Origin: Pristionchus mayeri
Lineage: Eukaryota > Nematoda > Chromadorea > Rhabditida > Neodiplogasteridae
Length of the DNA: 64,000 bases
Assembly: GCA_036245805.1 (NCBI GenBank)
Contig: BTRK01000006.1
Location: forward strand, 15,470,365 to 15,534,364
Reading direction: 5' to 3'
Part shown: in pieces, positions 36,101 through 48,700 of the stretch
Position numbering within the stretch: position 1 is the stretch's first letter
Layout of the letters: each line of letters starts with the position of its first letter
Translations under genes and position numbers: made by a program
Notes under the pieces: generated by a model
Seen by the model: only the letters and a program-made list of their open reading frames with translations
Databases searched by the model: none
Told to the model about the DNA's origin: nothing

Positions 36101-39100
36101 ATGGCGAAGTGGCTGCCTCTGGAGAGCAACCCCGAGACCATAAATTCGGTGAGCATTATGAAGGAAGGGAGAAATGATTAGTCTTGTGAATTGAGGGTGC
36201 AGATGGCGATTAGATATTGGCGAAAGTTGCGGCGTTGCTTTCTGACATCAAGTCGAACTAAAATTAAAAATAATGAGCGACACAGTCTGATGATACAGGC
36301 TGTCATTTAGTGGTTTAATGACTAGCTGAACATGTGATGAAACACTCATATCCGATTTGTTCTCCTCTTGTAGCAGAAAAAATCTAAAAATATATGTTTG
36401 CAATTCATGTCTGCCGTAAAACTTTGGATGCTACTTTAAGTAGGACATCGAAATATGATCAAACATTAAAATAGTAACACGTTTGATTTTACGCTAAAAT
36501 ATATTTTATCAATCAATATTCAATAAAAAAATTGCAGTTCCTCGGTAAAATTGGCGTCAACTCGGTTGAGTCCGTCGACGTCTTCTCCTTCGATGAGGAG
36601 ATGCTACAGGTGAGGGGAGCTCAGCGACTGAGGGGTGATTATCGATCGAAATCTGGTAGCCGGGTTTACGATAGATTCTTGCTGCACGTAGCGTTGTTTT
36701 CTGAACAAATGGATAACTCATTATGCTTTTGATCATTGTCGTCTTTCCGTGACTGCGAGTTGGTTATAGTTGATGTTTTCGCCACGGCACATCCATTCAA
36801 AGTCGTTCTTGGTACAACTAGCCACGCTTGCAATTACTTGATTCCTGAGTCGAGAACCCTACTGGATGAAATGTTTTCTCAAATTTGATTATTATATTGC
36901 GGGCATGCTCTCGAGGTCAATTGATTTGGACTAAATGATGCGACGGTTATCCGCCACGTGAAACATAATCGTAGTTGACGAAATTCTGTCTCATATGCAA
37001 CGTGAAACACAAACATGAACGGGAATTGTGGAAATGGCTATGTGATTTTAGTTCGTGCCCTCTCCACAGATGGCCCTCATCCTCTGCTTCCCCGACTACA
37101 CGAAGGTGAAATATCGATTTATTGATTAGCTTTAAATGGTCTCGAAGGGAATACGGTCTTTGGAGTTATTAATGAATGTGCCTCGAAATAGAAATTTTGT
37201 TGTCCGATTTATTGGGTTCTGACGAGAAAGTAGGGTGCAGTATCCACTATCATTGCGCAGGTGGACGAGCTGTACACGCCCGTCTTCGAGAAGCTGAAGA
37301 ATGAGGGTACGGTATTGATTATTGATTTATTAAGTGACAATTCTGGGTGTTGCGGTTGTTTGTTGCTGTTAAAAAAGTACATGCACATGCAGAAAGAGAT
37401 ATATGTCGAATAATTTCTAATAATATGTCTGCACTATCTCCCATTTCAAAAATATTATCGGCAGAAAGAGTTGTGAAATATTGATCGATTACCGTATCCC
37501 CTCTTTTCAGGCTACAAGGTTCCCGAGAAGATCTTCTTCATGCGTCAGCATATCAGAAATGCTTGCGGAACCTTCGCGCTCTTCCACTCGCTCGCCAATC
37601 TGGAGGGAACCATCGATCTGGGTACGGTGGTTATCGATTGTTTAGCCTGGGTAGGTTATCGTAATCCATCTGATAGGTCGCTTCAGGCACTGGCTCGTTC
37701 CGCGAGTGGTTCGACAAGGCGAAGTCAGTGGATGCAGATGCGAGATCGGATCTGCTGGAGAAGAGCGACGCCCTCGCTACCGCGCATGAGGTACACGGTA
37801 GGGTGAGGGTACGGTATAATATGGTAGGTCACTTTAAACTACTGGTTATTCGATTCCTGCTATTATTAGCCGACCATTGGAGTGGCTAACATGTTTGTAA
37901 CTTGTATGTAACACGGATCTCATGTAAAAATGCAGGAACCGATGCTGGATTGTTGGATCAAGGATTTCGCTGTAAACTTTAGAACTGACCAAAGTGAGGG
38001 CGTGGAGAACGCCTATCCACTTCATTCCTCGAAATTTGCATGTTGAACGGAGTTATGACCTACCGGGTTGGAAGGCCTTTTCTCAAACAGTTTTTGACCT
38101 AAAGCGAGCGGATTTTTTTCAATCGACACGTACTAGAGAAATCTACAAATAAGTTCTCTTACGCTCCATGCGGAAATGACGTCTTCACATAGTTTCATGC
38201 AAAAAACCGGTTTTCTAATCATAATATGCTAATTTTCTACCTTTTCTGATCAAAACATCTCGATTTTTATTCTTGATTCGGATTCCCCATCCCCGAAATG
38301 GGGTACGTACATAGTTCATTGGTCGTCGTAGGTCGAGGTACATAGCGGCACTCAGTAGGGAGAATTTGAACATAGTGCAATTTTTGAATGAAACATGTTT
38401 TGGTACGTATCTCCCCTCCAACTTATGCAAATGAAAGAACTTATACCTCTTTTGGATACCTCTCCAGTAGGTCTCCAACAATGACTCAGGGGTACGAAAC
38501 CCTGAAGTTAGCCGTTCTCGATATACGGAGTAAAAACTAGTTGTATTGAGCTGTTCTTCAGAAATTTGAGGTAAAATGGTCCCATAAGTCCACTATAATA
38601 TTGTATCTTCTCCATTTTTATGATTGATTCGGATTGCCCACCTTGAAATGACTTATGTACATAGTTTGTTTGTCTTAACATGGGGATGTAGACATCGCTA
38701 CTCAGTTCGGAGATCTAGGACTTGTAATATTTTTTGAAGAAAATGCAATTATTTGTGTGAGATCCATTGAAAAGGGTTTTTACTCCATATCTCGAAAACG
38801 GCTAACTTCAGGGTTTCGCACCCCTGAGTCATTGTTGGAGACCTACTGGAGAGGTGTTCAAATTCTCCCTACTGAGTGCAGCTATGTACCTCGACCTACG
38901 ACGACCAATGAACTATGTACGTACCCCATATCGGAGATGAGGAATCCGAATCAAGAATAAAAATCGATATGTTTTGTTCAGAAAAGGTAGAAAATTAGCA
39001 TATTATGATGAGAAAACTGGTTTTTTGCATGAAACTATGTGAAGACGTCATTTCCGCATGGAGCGTAAGCGAGCTTATTTGTAGATTTCTATTACGAGTC

Positions 39101-41119
39101 GATTAAAAAAAATCCGCTCGCTGCAGGTCAAAAACTGACTGAGAAAAGGCCTTCCAACGCGGTAGGTCATAACTCCGTTCAACATGCAAATTTCGAGGAA
39201 TGAAGTGGATAGGCGTTCTCCCCGCCCTCACTTTGGTCAGTTCTCACGTTTACAGCGAAATCCATGATCCGAAAAAAATTTTTGTCGTAGGATGGACTCA
39301 TTTTCCTGCATTTTTACAGGAGATCCGTGGTAATATGTTTCATCCTCTAATTGTGACACGCCCGTTGCTTCTGTGTTACATTTTATCGGGAAATAGAGTC
39401 ACAGCACTTGATGGAATCGAGCATACTATTGCATGAAATCGAAATATCATTCATCAGCCAGTTTTAAAGATCGACTATCGTTATTGTTTTTTTAGCTACC
39501 GTATCCACATAATCGATTTCTCTCTGCAGGCTACGGCCCGTGCTGGGGAGACAATTCAGAACGAGCAGACTCAGCATCACTTCATCACGTATGTCGTCGT
39601 CGATGGAACACTCTACCAGATCGGTTAGTTGAGAGGGTAGATCAATACGGTAATTGCTCGATACCGTAGTCAAGGCGTTGGGAGTGATGTACTGGGAACG
39701 CTTTTCGTGATACTTTTATGGGCAGATTGTATTCTCGTGCAAAGAGTACTTCAGACATCTATTGTAGCCTGAATTGCGCTAAGCAGTAATAGGCTAATGT
39801 GTAGCGGGAATCGTGTGTTGATTAATGTTTCATTTTGATTTTTCCTGTCTGTTGATTTAAAAAAAAATTTGTTTTTAAAATCAAAACCTCTGAATGATAT
39901 CGAATCGGTTGTTGTCAGTAAAATGTAATGGAAACATGAAACAGCAATGTTCGTGGTGGATGAACTGTAGCTGGCAAGTATCAGATGAAAATCTTGTCTT
40001 GTAGTTTTTGTTTTATCACATCAAGAGTTTACGTCATTGCAAAAACGGATTCACGACAAGCTATCAGTGAAGCGTGAAACTGAAACTGAGCAAGTTTTAA
40101 AATTAATTAATATTTCAGATTCGTCCGCTCCGTTCCCTCGCGCACTCGGTCCCTCGAGCAACGCGACGCTCGTCGCTGACGCTGGAAAGAGCATTCAGGA
40201 GGTACGGTAGAAGATACTGTGAGTACGGTAGGAGCGTATAATGTTGCACTATTATGTGCTCAGTACTGTTTGTAAACATGACATAATTATTGCACATGAA
40301 ATGGTGAAACAGGTGGGACGACAGTGAATCCTTGAGTACAGTAGTCGGGATTCTGTAATAGTATCGTCGTACATAATGCGCAGCTGCGCATATAGTGAAT
40401 GAACGTAGTGAATGATTCATGATAATGTGTTGCTTAGATATTTGGCGATAATTGTTCGTGGGTGTAATTCTGCTGCCGTTTTGGCTGATATATTAAGCTT
40501 GAAATAGATCTGTGTTTCAGAAGAAAATCAAGTGGAAGGAATTTGTTCGCCTTCCAATGACTTTTGCATGCGTGTTTCAATAATATATTCTAAAGAGAGT
40601 TCTCTTATTGGAAATGAAACGTTATTGGAAATGGGCCTTTCTCCCACTCATTTCCAATAACTATTCGATAATGGTGCGGTGCATATTGGAAATGGCCTTC
40701 TTATTGGATTTTCCAATAACAATTGGAAATCGAACGAGGGAGAAGGAGGTTGAAGGTGTATTGATCGATGAAACTCAACAGAATCAAATGTTCTAATGAA
40801 GTGAAACCACACGGTTAAATCACTCGTTCAAAATGATCGGTTCTCGATATTCCCTTATTGGATTTTCCAATATCTTTTGGAAATGACCATACCAGGAGGA
40901 GGAATTATTGGAAATAGAATGAAAGAGGGAATTCTTTGTTCGCACTATTGGAAACTCCGGAAACAATTCCAATAGGAGAACTCTAATTCTAAATGATATG
41001 ATAGACTTCTCAAGAATACATTAGAATAAGTGCGTTATTATCGATTTTTATTCCAGGAGCTGATGTCGAAGCTGGACAACATCTCGGTCTCGGCGATCGC
41101 CCTCATAAACAAGGTGTAA
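36101..41119 (+). CDS. ubh: Ubiquitin C-terminal hydrolase (UCH-L1/L3 class), copy 2, 224 aa
   Basis: Nine exons: 36101-36148, 36538-36609, 37052-37105, 37261-37306, 37511-37621, 37687-37790, 39530-39623, 40119-40201 and 41057-41119. All exon lengths are identical to copy 1 (48, 72, 54, 46, 111, 104, 94, 83, 63). The catalytic set is kept (Gln86, Cys92, His162, Asp177), and the exon 7 donor is a regular GT. Differences are few, for example D74G, several changes near 152-160 and V/K at the C-terminus. Introns are diverged and hold foldbacks FB6 and FB9. Function as in copy 1; the two may be redundant or divided in expression. Confidence 0.9.
37911..39330. mobile_element. Foldback element FB6, in intron 6 of UCH copy 2
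   Basis: Left end ACACGGATCTCATGTAAAAA pairs with right end TTTTTACAGGAGATCCGTGG. Inner arms match, for example TCTTCACATAGTTTCATGCA near 38182 and TGCATGAAACTATGTGAAGA near 39031. Part of the left-arm sequence also recurs as a diverged internal copy at about 38480-38760. No transposase frame. Confidence 0.9.
40590..40995. mobile_element. Foldback element FB9 built from TATTGGAAAT units
   Basis: Ends AGAGTTCTCTTATTGGAA and TTCCAATAGGAGAACTCT. Between them ATTGGAAA occurs many times in both orientations (for example 40605, 40622, 40660, 40711, 40857, 40909), often as close inverted pairs such as TTATTGGATTTTCCAATAAC. It lies in the last intron of UCH copy 2, the same intron that carries FB5 in copy 1. 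Confidence 0.75.
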
Positions 41120-41350
41120 GGAATCGATCGATGGCTATAGTATGTCAGCCACTGATTACTGTATACTGTGTGTAATATTGATTGTGCTACCTCTTAGTCA
41201 AGATTGTACTGTTTTTTTGACTACGGTTTTGCATGTTGTGAGATTTCTTTTCCGGCTTTATTATGGATTCCGCACTGGTTTTAAATTATTTGATCTGTCG
41301 TTTGTGAGTTTCTTTTTTTCCCGGCGATAAAAAGGCTTTTCGCAAATATT
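41120..41350 (+). promoter_or_regulatory. Conserved 3' flank of UCH copy 2
   Basis: Counterpart of 32199-32450; ends in the same GCGATAAAA..GGCTTTTCGCAAAT block. After it comes about 350 bases without a recognised gene up to the TIM14 start; an 81-codon frame at 41452-41697 has no support. Confidence 0.6.
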
Positions 41351-41699
41351 CTTCAATAATTTAAAAATCAAACTAACCAAGAAAATTGGGCTTTGGATGG
41401 TTACGGTAAGAAAAGTCAGTTCTCGATTCGTTTTATTTCGTTTGCATCAGCATGGGGAGAGTACTGCGCAAAGATGTGAGGGAAAGAGACTTGAACTCAT
41501 TTCGTCATTCCATCTCTTATCACTTAGCTGTTCATTTCTCAATCCGAAATTTTCTCTCCATATTTAATGGATTCATGTTCCTCTGGGTACCTAGTCTGTT
41601 CATCCTGTACTGTGCAATTGGGGATTTCTTGCCTAAATATTTCATCTCGAATCTCTTCAGAGTCGAGTTCTCTTCTCTGTATCCGTTCGACAACTGAAA

Positions 41700-42359
41700 A
41701 TGGTGAGTAGCCGATCATTTATGAGAACTGTACTCATCTGTTAGATCATTAGAATGTTCGAATTCACTTCAGCCCCACTCTATTTGGAATGAATTGCACA
41801 CAGAGACGTATCATTCTATTGTTGAATAATTATCTTGAGAGTGCTAGTCTGATCGCCTCGGGCATTCTCATGGCTGGAGCATCACTGGGAACTCGCAGCA
41901 TCCTCAGGAACCAAGCAGCCATCAGCAAGGGACTCGAGAAGATGTTCCCCATAGTCAGTGCATAGTGTTCTCTCTGTAGCGTTTCTTCAGTTTAGATTCT
42001 CTCTAGTCAGTCAGGCCGATGAGAATGTTCGCTACCAATCTTTAGTTAGGAATGATCATCTTTGGGGTGACAGAGATATACTTAAATGGGTGAATTCAGT
42101 TGAGTAAGTATCATCCCGGTGGATTCGAGCAGAAGATGACCAGAAGGGAGGCAACTCTCATTCTGAACACCTCTTCGACTGCTCCACCAAAGCAGTTGGC
42201 TCAAGCTTATAAGGATATGCTGAAACTTAATCATCCTGATAAAGGTATGGCCTTACGTCAAAGATGTATTGATTGATGCTCTTTCCAGGAGGTTCGCCAT
42301 ACATCGCATTGAAAATCAACGAAGCTCGAGAAGTACTGAAGAAACCTAGAGCGTACTAA
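41700..42359 (+). CDS. dnj-21: TIM14/PAM18 mitochondrial import J-protein, 110 aa
   Basis: Exons 41700-41702 (the ATG alone), 41840-41953, 42100-42244 and 42289-42359. A short N-terminal membrane segment (about 3-23, LIASGILMAGASLGTRSIL) is followed by YHPGGFEQKMTRREATLIL and a C-terminal J domain with HPD (84-86), ending KINEAREVLKKPRAY. This is the layout of TIM14/DNAJC19, the inner-membrane J-protein that stimulates mitochondrial Hsp70 in the TIM23 import motor; length (about 110-116) fits. Odd points: the first coding exon is a single codon before GTGAGT, and the second exon follows a non-standard CTTGAG acceptor. It lies 580 bases after UCH copy 2 and 395 before the EF-Ts gene. Confidence 0.88.
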
Positions 42360-42754
42360 GTGAATCGACACTTCTGAAATGTGATATAGTCTCGGATTTG
42401 TAAATATTCACGTGTTCCCTGAGTAGTCCTAGTATCTGTTTTCGTTTTACAACATGATCTTTCTCACCAATATGATACTTCCTGGCGATAAAATTGTTAT
42501 CAAAGAACTATGTTTAAATAATGTAGCATGAAAATGAAGTCAACGTTCTCAAAATAGACTAATTAACCAAAGTTTCTCAAATTACATCATGTTGAAAATC
42601 GCAAATCTGACACAAGAACGTCTCACTTTGAACGGGTACCGTAAGAAAATTTGAAGTTCAGTTTGCGATTCCTCCTATTTCGTATGAAACTCGGTTTTGC
42701 CAGTTTCGTTTTCTCTCGTTATTTCTGGTATTATTCGACAATTCTGGTTCTAAA

Positions 42755-45700
42755 ATGCTTCGCGCCATCTTCGGAGCTCGGTCGAGCATCGCCACCGGCT
42801 GCAGATTCCTCTCTGCAGCTGCTACGCCGGCCGCCGCCAAGCCAAAGGTCGACAAGGAGGTGCGTAATCGCTTTGAAGTTTAAATCTAAATCGAGCAAGT
42901 TTGTTTGTATTGTATACAAGTAATAATTACATATTGCGCTTATTGGAGTGCAAAAATGTATTTTGTCTCGCTGGAAAACCTGATATTGCCAAAATCGTTC
43001 AGTGAAACTGCTGTAGTTTATGTGAAACGTGGATCACCGCTGTCTCACGTTCTTTCTTTTACTTCCAAAAGGTGTTTTAATGTAAATATCTTACAAAGCG
43101 TGTGATACGAAACAGGCATCGCCATAAGCCTAATCGTCATTAATCATCTCCGTTCAGGCGCTGAAGGAACTCCGTCAGCGCACGGGCTACTCCTTCGTCA
43201 ACTGCAAGAAGGCAAGCATTTTACTTACCTAACTGTCTTGCTTGGTTGGTTAGCTCAGTCTCCTGTTTTTTATCGGACATGAAGGAACGCTTGATTGTGC
43301 TCGTTGTAAACGTGCGTGATTCTCGTTCTCGTTCGATATTTCTCTATGCACATAGCAAGTGCTATTCTTATTCCTTCAACAAGCACTGCTTGATAATCGT
43401 CCTATTTTTGTTCATTATTCTTGTTCATGGGGGACAAAAATTATAACAATATTCCAGGCCCTGGAGCAGTTCGATCGCACGCAGCTGGACGAGGCAGTCA
43501 AGTGGCTCCACGAACTTGCGAGGAAGGAGGGATGGAAGAAGGCTGATAAGTGAGATTGCTTCAAAATGTATTTTAAAGTTACCCAACACACGTGAACTTA
43601 TTCGAATTCCCGCGTGTCCCTGATCATGGCAAAAGGAGTGAAAGAGTCTGTAAGAAGAAGAGAGCGGGCGTGATCAGGCACGCGCGTAAATTCAAATAAT
43701 TTAAAGGGTGTTGGTCAACTTTAATATTTTAAACATTTCGCTCCCTGCAGACTCTCGTCTCGCGCGACCACCCAGGGTCTGGTGGGCGTCAAGATCGACG
43801 GGCCCTTCGGAGCAGTCGTCGAGCTGGGCTGCGAGACCGATTTCGTCGCTAGAGGAGAGCCATTCCAGCAACTGGTCAGTGAGAATGGGAGGAGGGTGGT
43901 GCAAAAAGGGTGGAAGCAGTTTTTCGATAATAGCGGCTGGTCACAGACTAGAATGTAATGCACGTTTGGAATAGAGTTCGGCACTTCGTCTTTGAGATAT
44001 ATCTACTTCGGGAACCACATCTGAAACGAGTTCACTAGAGCCACATTGAAATAATCGAGCCTCATTGCAGCTCGTTGCCCTCTCCTCTGCCGCTGCCGCG
44101 CACGCCAAGACGCTGACGTGGCCGGCCAGCCAGCGAATGGAGACACAGACACTCGGTGAGGGAGGGAGCACTGTAGAGCGTACGGTAGGATGCGAGATCA
44201 GGGAAACTAGGAATACCGAAACAGTAGTCTGAAACACGAAGATGCTTAGAATGTGCAGTAGTATTGCCAAAAAATTTTTTAAAGGTGTTGCAGTGGTAAT
44301 TCATGAGGTACCGTAGGTAGGGGATAAACCTGCTTCGAATAAGGTAGATCATGAATGATACGGTATCATTGCAGTCTTCGACGAGCTCTCGGATGCCAAT
44401 GGAAAGAAGCTGCGCGAGGTGCTCACTGGTGAGTTGAGATGGGGAGGAGAGAGAGTGAGAGTCTGCCTCTCTCCAAACTACACGCTCTCTCGCTCTATAT
44501 GAGAGGCGAGAATGTGGAGAGGGCACTACGTCGGATGAGAACTAGTGCTGGCAATTCGATAATAACGGAACCATTGTAGTCGTGCCGCATTTGATATATC
44601 AAAGGCGGCATGATGCAATAGTTCTCATCCGACATAGTGCCATGGAGAGTGGAGAGAGCGAGTACCATGCCCTGGCAGTCAAACTCTAATATATTTATTT
44701 CTTCCCCCAAATAAATCGTCTACCACTGACTGGCCTCGGTATTTTGCTGTTGTATGGCAGTTGAGAAACACGGACGTACCTGTTGCCTCATTTCAACTTT
44801 GATATTCGCTGGCCATAATGCTCCCTGAATGGCAATTTTTGTAGTGGCCCCCTCATGTTTATATCTTTACAATAATGCAAATTCTAATTCAATAATTAAA
44901 ATAATAATATTAATCAGTCCTCGTTTCAGATTCCGTCGGCCGCATCGGCGAGAATCTGAACGTCAAGTCGGTGCGCGTCTACAAGGCGCCCGAGGGCGTG
45001 CAATTCTACGGAGCATCCCATCCCAAGAGTGAGTCGCGCCATGTTTTGGTTGTTTTGACGGTGTTGTTGATATCGTTATTGTTTTTAATACTGGTAAGTA
45101 CGAGATAGAATGCCCAATTGGGACCCGCGAGGTTTCAGCTGCGATAGTTTGTGATAGTAGCCTGGAACGGTCATGGCTCTAATTGTTCCTCAACAGCGGA
45201 TGCTAGAAATATATTTTTAATTGTAGGTACCCGCGAAATTTCAGTTACATCTTTAACAGAGGTCTTCTGAGAGATCGCAGGTGCCCATTTACAAACTGTT
45301 CAAAGTGCTTCAATTTGAATGCCCTTTTGGTAGTTGATGTACCTGAGGCCTAGTAACTTTCATTTAAGTCGGTGGAGCCGTAAATTCAAAACTGCCTAAA
45401 ATCCGGCTCTGGCAAATTCAGAAATTTCAAAAAATCATATGTCCATTCAATGTTGCGATAAAATGTCGTTCAAAAAAGCAAAATGACCGCCTCGTGGAGT
45501 AGAATAATTTCGATGTTGACGATGAATCTGTAGAGAAACGATGAAATGTCGAAAATCTACAAAATTTGTTTTCGGTGGTTGGAAAAATGCATAAAAATGC
45601 ATGTCCTGAAAAAAATTATCTCTTTTACCTGTGCGATTATTTCAGATTCGTATTCTTTTTTTTTGAAATTTTTTTGTAGAAATCGCTGATGTTTACATGG

Positions 45701-48700
45701 CGATGTTTACATGGCGGATCGCGTGTTTTTTTGAGGCATCTCTATGATATTTTTGATTGTAAATACTGTTTACTGCCTCCAATTGCCTTCAAATTTTGCA
45801 TTGAAGTCATACTGGAGCATACAATCGTGTCAGAATTCAAAATTTGCAAAATTTCAAAAATTTTGAAATTTCGATTTTTTCGATCAAAATGGTCGAAAAA
45901 ATTTATTCTACTCCACGAGGCGGTCATTTTGCTTTTTTGAACGACTTTTTATCGCAACATTGAAGGGACATATGATTTTTTGAAAGATTTTAGGCAGTTT
46001 TGAATTTACGGCTCCACCGACTTAAATGAAAGTTACAAGGCCTCAGGTACATCAACTACCAAAAGGGCATTCAGATTGAAGCACTTTGAACAGTTTGTAA
46101 ATGTGGGGTCTCGATTTCATGCAATCTCTCAGAAGACCTCTGTTAAGAGACCCGCTCGGTAAGACTCGATCATATCGACCACCCCGCGGACATGTTCCTC
46201 TATGAACCGGAATCGTGGGCATCTAATTAGGTTGGGAGGTGTGTCTTGGGCCCACTTTATGAAATTCGTCCCTTATCATATGCTGTGGCCTTTGAGCGGA
46301 GATATATTCGAAAAAGTAGCTGAAATTGACAAAAAATCATATTTTCTTAAGTATACAAAATTGACTCAAAAGTCAAACTGTGTTTCAATCAACGTGTACT
46401 TACGATGTTAAAAATGTATTCAGAGTGAATTCCGGTCGATTCGAATACCACTGTTCGGACCAACATTTTCAGTTTTTTGAGCTGATTTTTCAGTTAGTGA
46501 ATCCAATTCCTTAGCTTTTATGTGGATGGTGTAGCCTGATGAGATTTACATGTATCCCCATTATTGTCACACTTCGGGACGATTCCGCTTTTTCAGGAAA
46601 AAAATAAAAACGATAATTTGTGTCAAGGCTAAACATCAAAAACTTAGAATATTCATCATCCTTCGTGTATTATGATTAGGTATAATCACATATGTATTGT
46701 TCCATATTAATGCTAAAATATGGCACCAAAAATTGCGGAGTTTGGTTCATTTCTGAAAATTCGATTTTCGAAGCATCGACTTTGGTCAAGTTGGAGCGTA
46801 TTATAATTGTGATTTACAATCTGAATCCCGCCAGTTCAGCGTGTATGTTTCACTAGACCTACACATGAGCCAGAATTGGACATAGACGGGCTCACTACTC
46901 ATTCCGAAATATGAGATTTATAGGCGTGAAAACGCGAAATCGTGACAGATAAATACCTTCAACGTTTGATTCTGTAAAAATTTCCATGAAATATAATTAG
47001 GGATTATCATATTTTTATTGTTCTATAATAATTCTAAAATATGACACCCAAAGGACGGAGTTTGGTCCATTTCTAAAAATTCGAATTTTGATCTATCGAT
47101 TTTTACAAAGTTCGACCTTATTATAATTGTGATTTACAATCTGCATCCCGTCAGTTCAGTATGCATATTTCAGTAGACCAACACTTGAGCTAGAATTGGC
47201 CATAGACGGGCTCTCCACTCATTCCGAAATATGAGATTTATAGGCATGAAAACGCGAAATCGTAATGGCCTAATACTCAAAACATCGTATAATGAGTCTC
47301 AATAGATCTGTATTTTATTTTTTTACAACGGTTTCAAAAATGTGATTATCCCAAATCATATTTCATGGAAATTTGTACAGAGTCCATCGTTGAAGGTAAA
47401 TATCTGTCACGATTTCGCGTTTTCATGCCTATAAATCTCATATTTCGGAATGAGTAGTGAGCCCGCCTATGGTCAATTCTGGGTCATGTGTAGGTCTACT
47501 GAAACATGCACACTGAAATGACGGGATTCAGATTGTAAATTACAATTATTATAAGGTCGAACTTGGTAAAAATCGATGGATCAAAATTTGAATTATCAGA
47601 AATGAACCAAACTCCGCTCTTTTGAGTCATTATACCTAATCATAATACACGAAGGATGATGAATATTCTAAATTTTTGATGTTTAGCCTTGACACAAATG
47701 ATCGTTTTTATTTTTTTCCTGAAAAAGCGGAATCGTCCCGAAGTGTGACAATAATGGGGATGCATGTAAACCTCATCAGGCTACACCATCTACATAAAAG
47801 CTAAGGGATTGGATTCATTAACTGAAAAATCAGCTCAAAAAACTGAAAATGTTGGTCCGAACAGTGGTATTCGAATCGACCGGAATTCACTCTGAATACA
47901 TTTTTAACATCGTAAGTACACGTTGATTGAAACACAGTTTGACTTTTGAGTCAATTTTGTATACTTAAGAAAATATGATTTTTTGTCAATTTCAGCTACT
48001 TTTTCGAATATATCTCCGCTCAAAGGCCACAGCATATGATAAGGGACGAATTTCATAAAGTGGGCCCAAGACACATCTCCCACCCTAATTAGATGTCCAC
48101 GATTCCGGTTCATAGAGGAACATGTCCGCGGGGTGGTCGAATCTTACCGAGCACGTCTCTTAAGCTTTTATCGAGCCATTCATGTTTGATGGTAATTGAC
48201 ACACAAAAAAACCGTGGTCGTCGTCGAACGTATTTTAATTCTCACTGTTCTTTTGATAAGGAATACATCATACCATATTTTGTAATCGCACAGGTCGCGC
48301 ATGATGCTAATTTATTGTTTTTTTTCTGGAAGAAAGCTACCCACATATTCAGTACACTTTGGATACCTGCGATGTTCCGGTTCCGCTTGCTAGTAGTATT
48401 CGCTAGAATTGGTCTTTGCGACAATATTTAACGCATTTCATTTGCCTACAAAATATTCACATCCAGCTTTTATGAACCAGTCACTTTTCGGTTCCCCTAG
48501 GCAGCAATAGTTACGTAGATCGCGTACGGCGGTAATCCAGTCGTGTTTTCCACTACATTAATACAACTTGGATAGCTATTCTTCGAATCTGGTTCAGGAG
48601 TTGCATTATTTCATACTGAAACAAGAGTACGGCAAGTGGATTATAATTAGAAAATATTTGCAGACATGCTGGGCGACGTCTCGATGGGCCGCTTCGTGTC

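Noticed and set aside
41452..41697. 81-codon frame ending three bases before the TIM14 start
   Set aside because: Not similar to any family I know, AT-rich codons, and position in the gap before a probable downstream operon gene.
46202..48113. Mirrored 69-codon open frames in FB8 as genes
   Set aside because: Same reason: arm identity produces them; composition is AT-rich and unlike the exons of the window.
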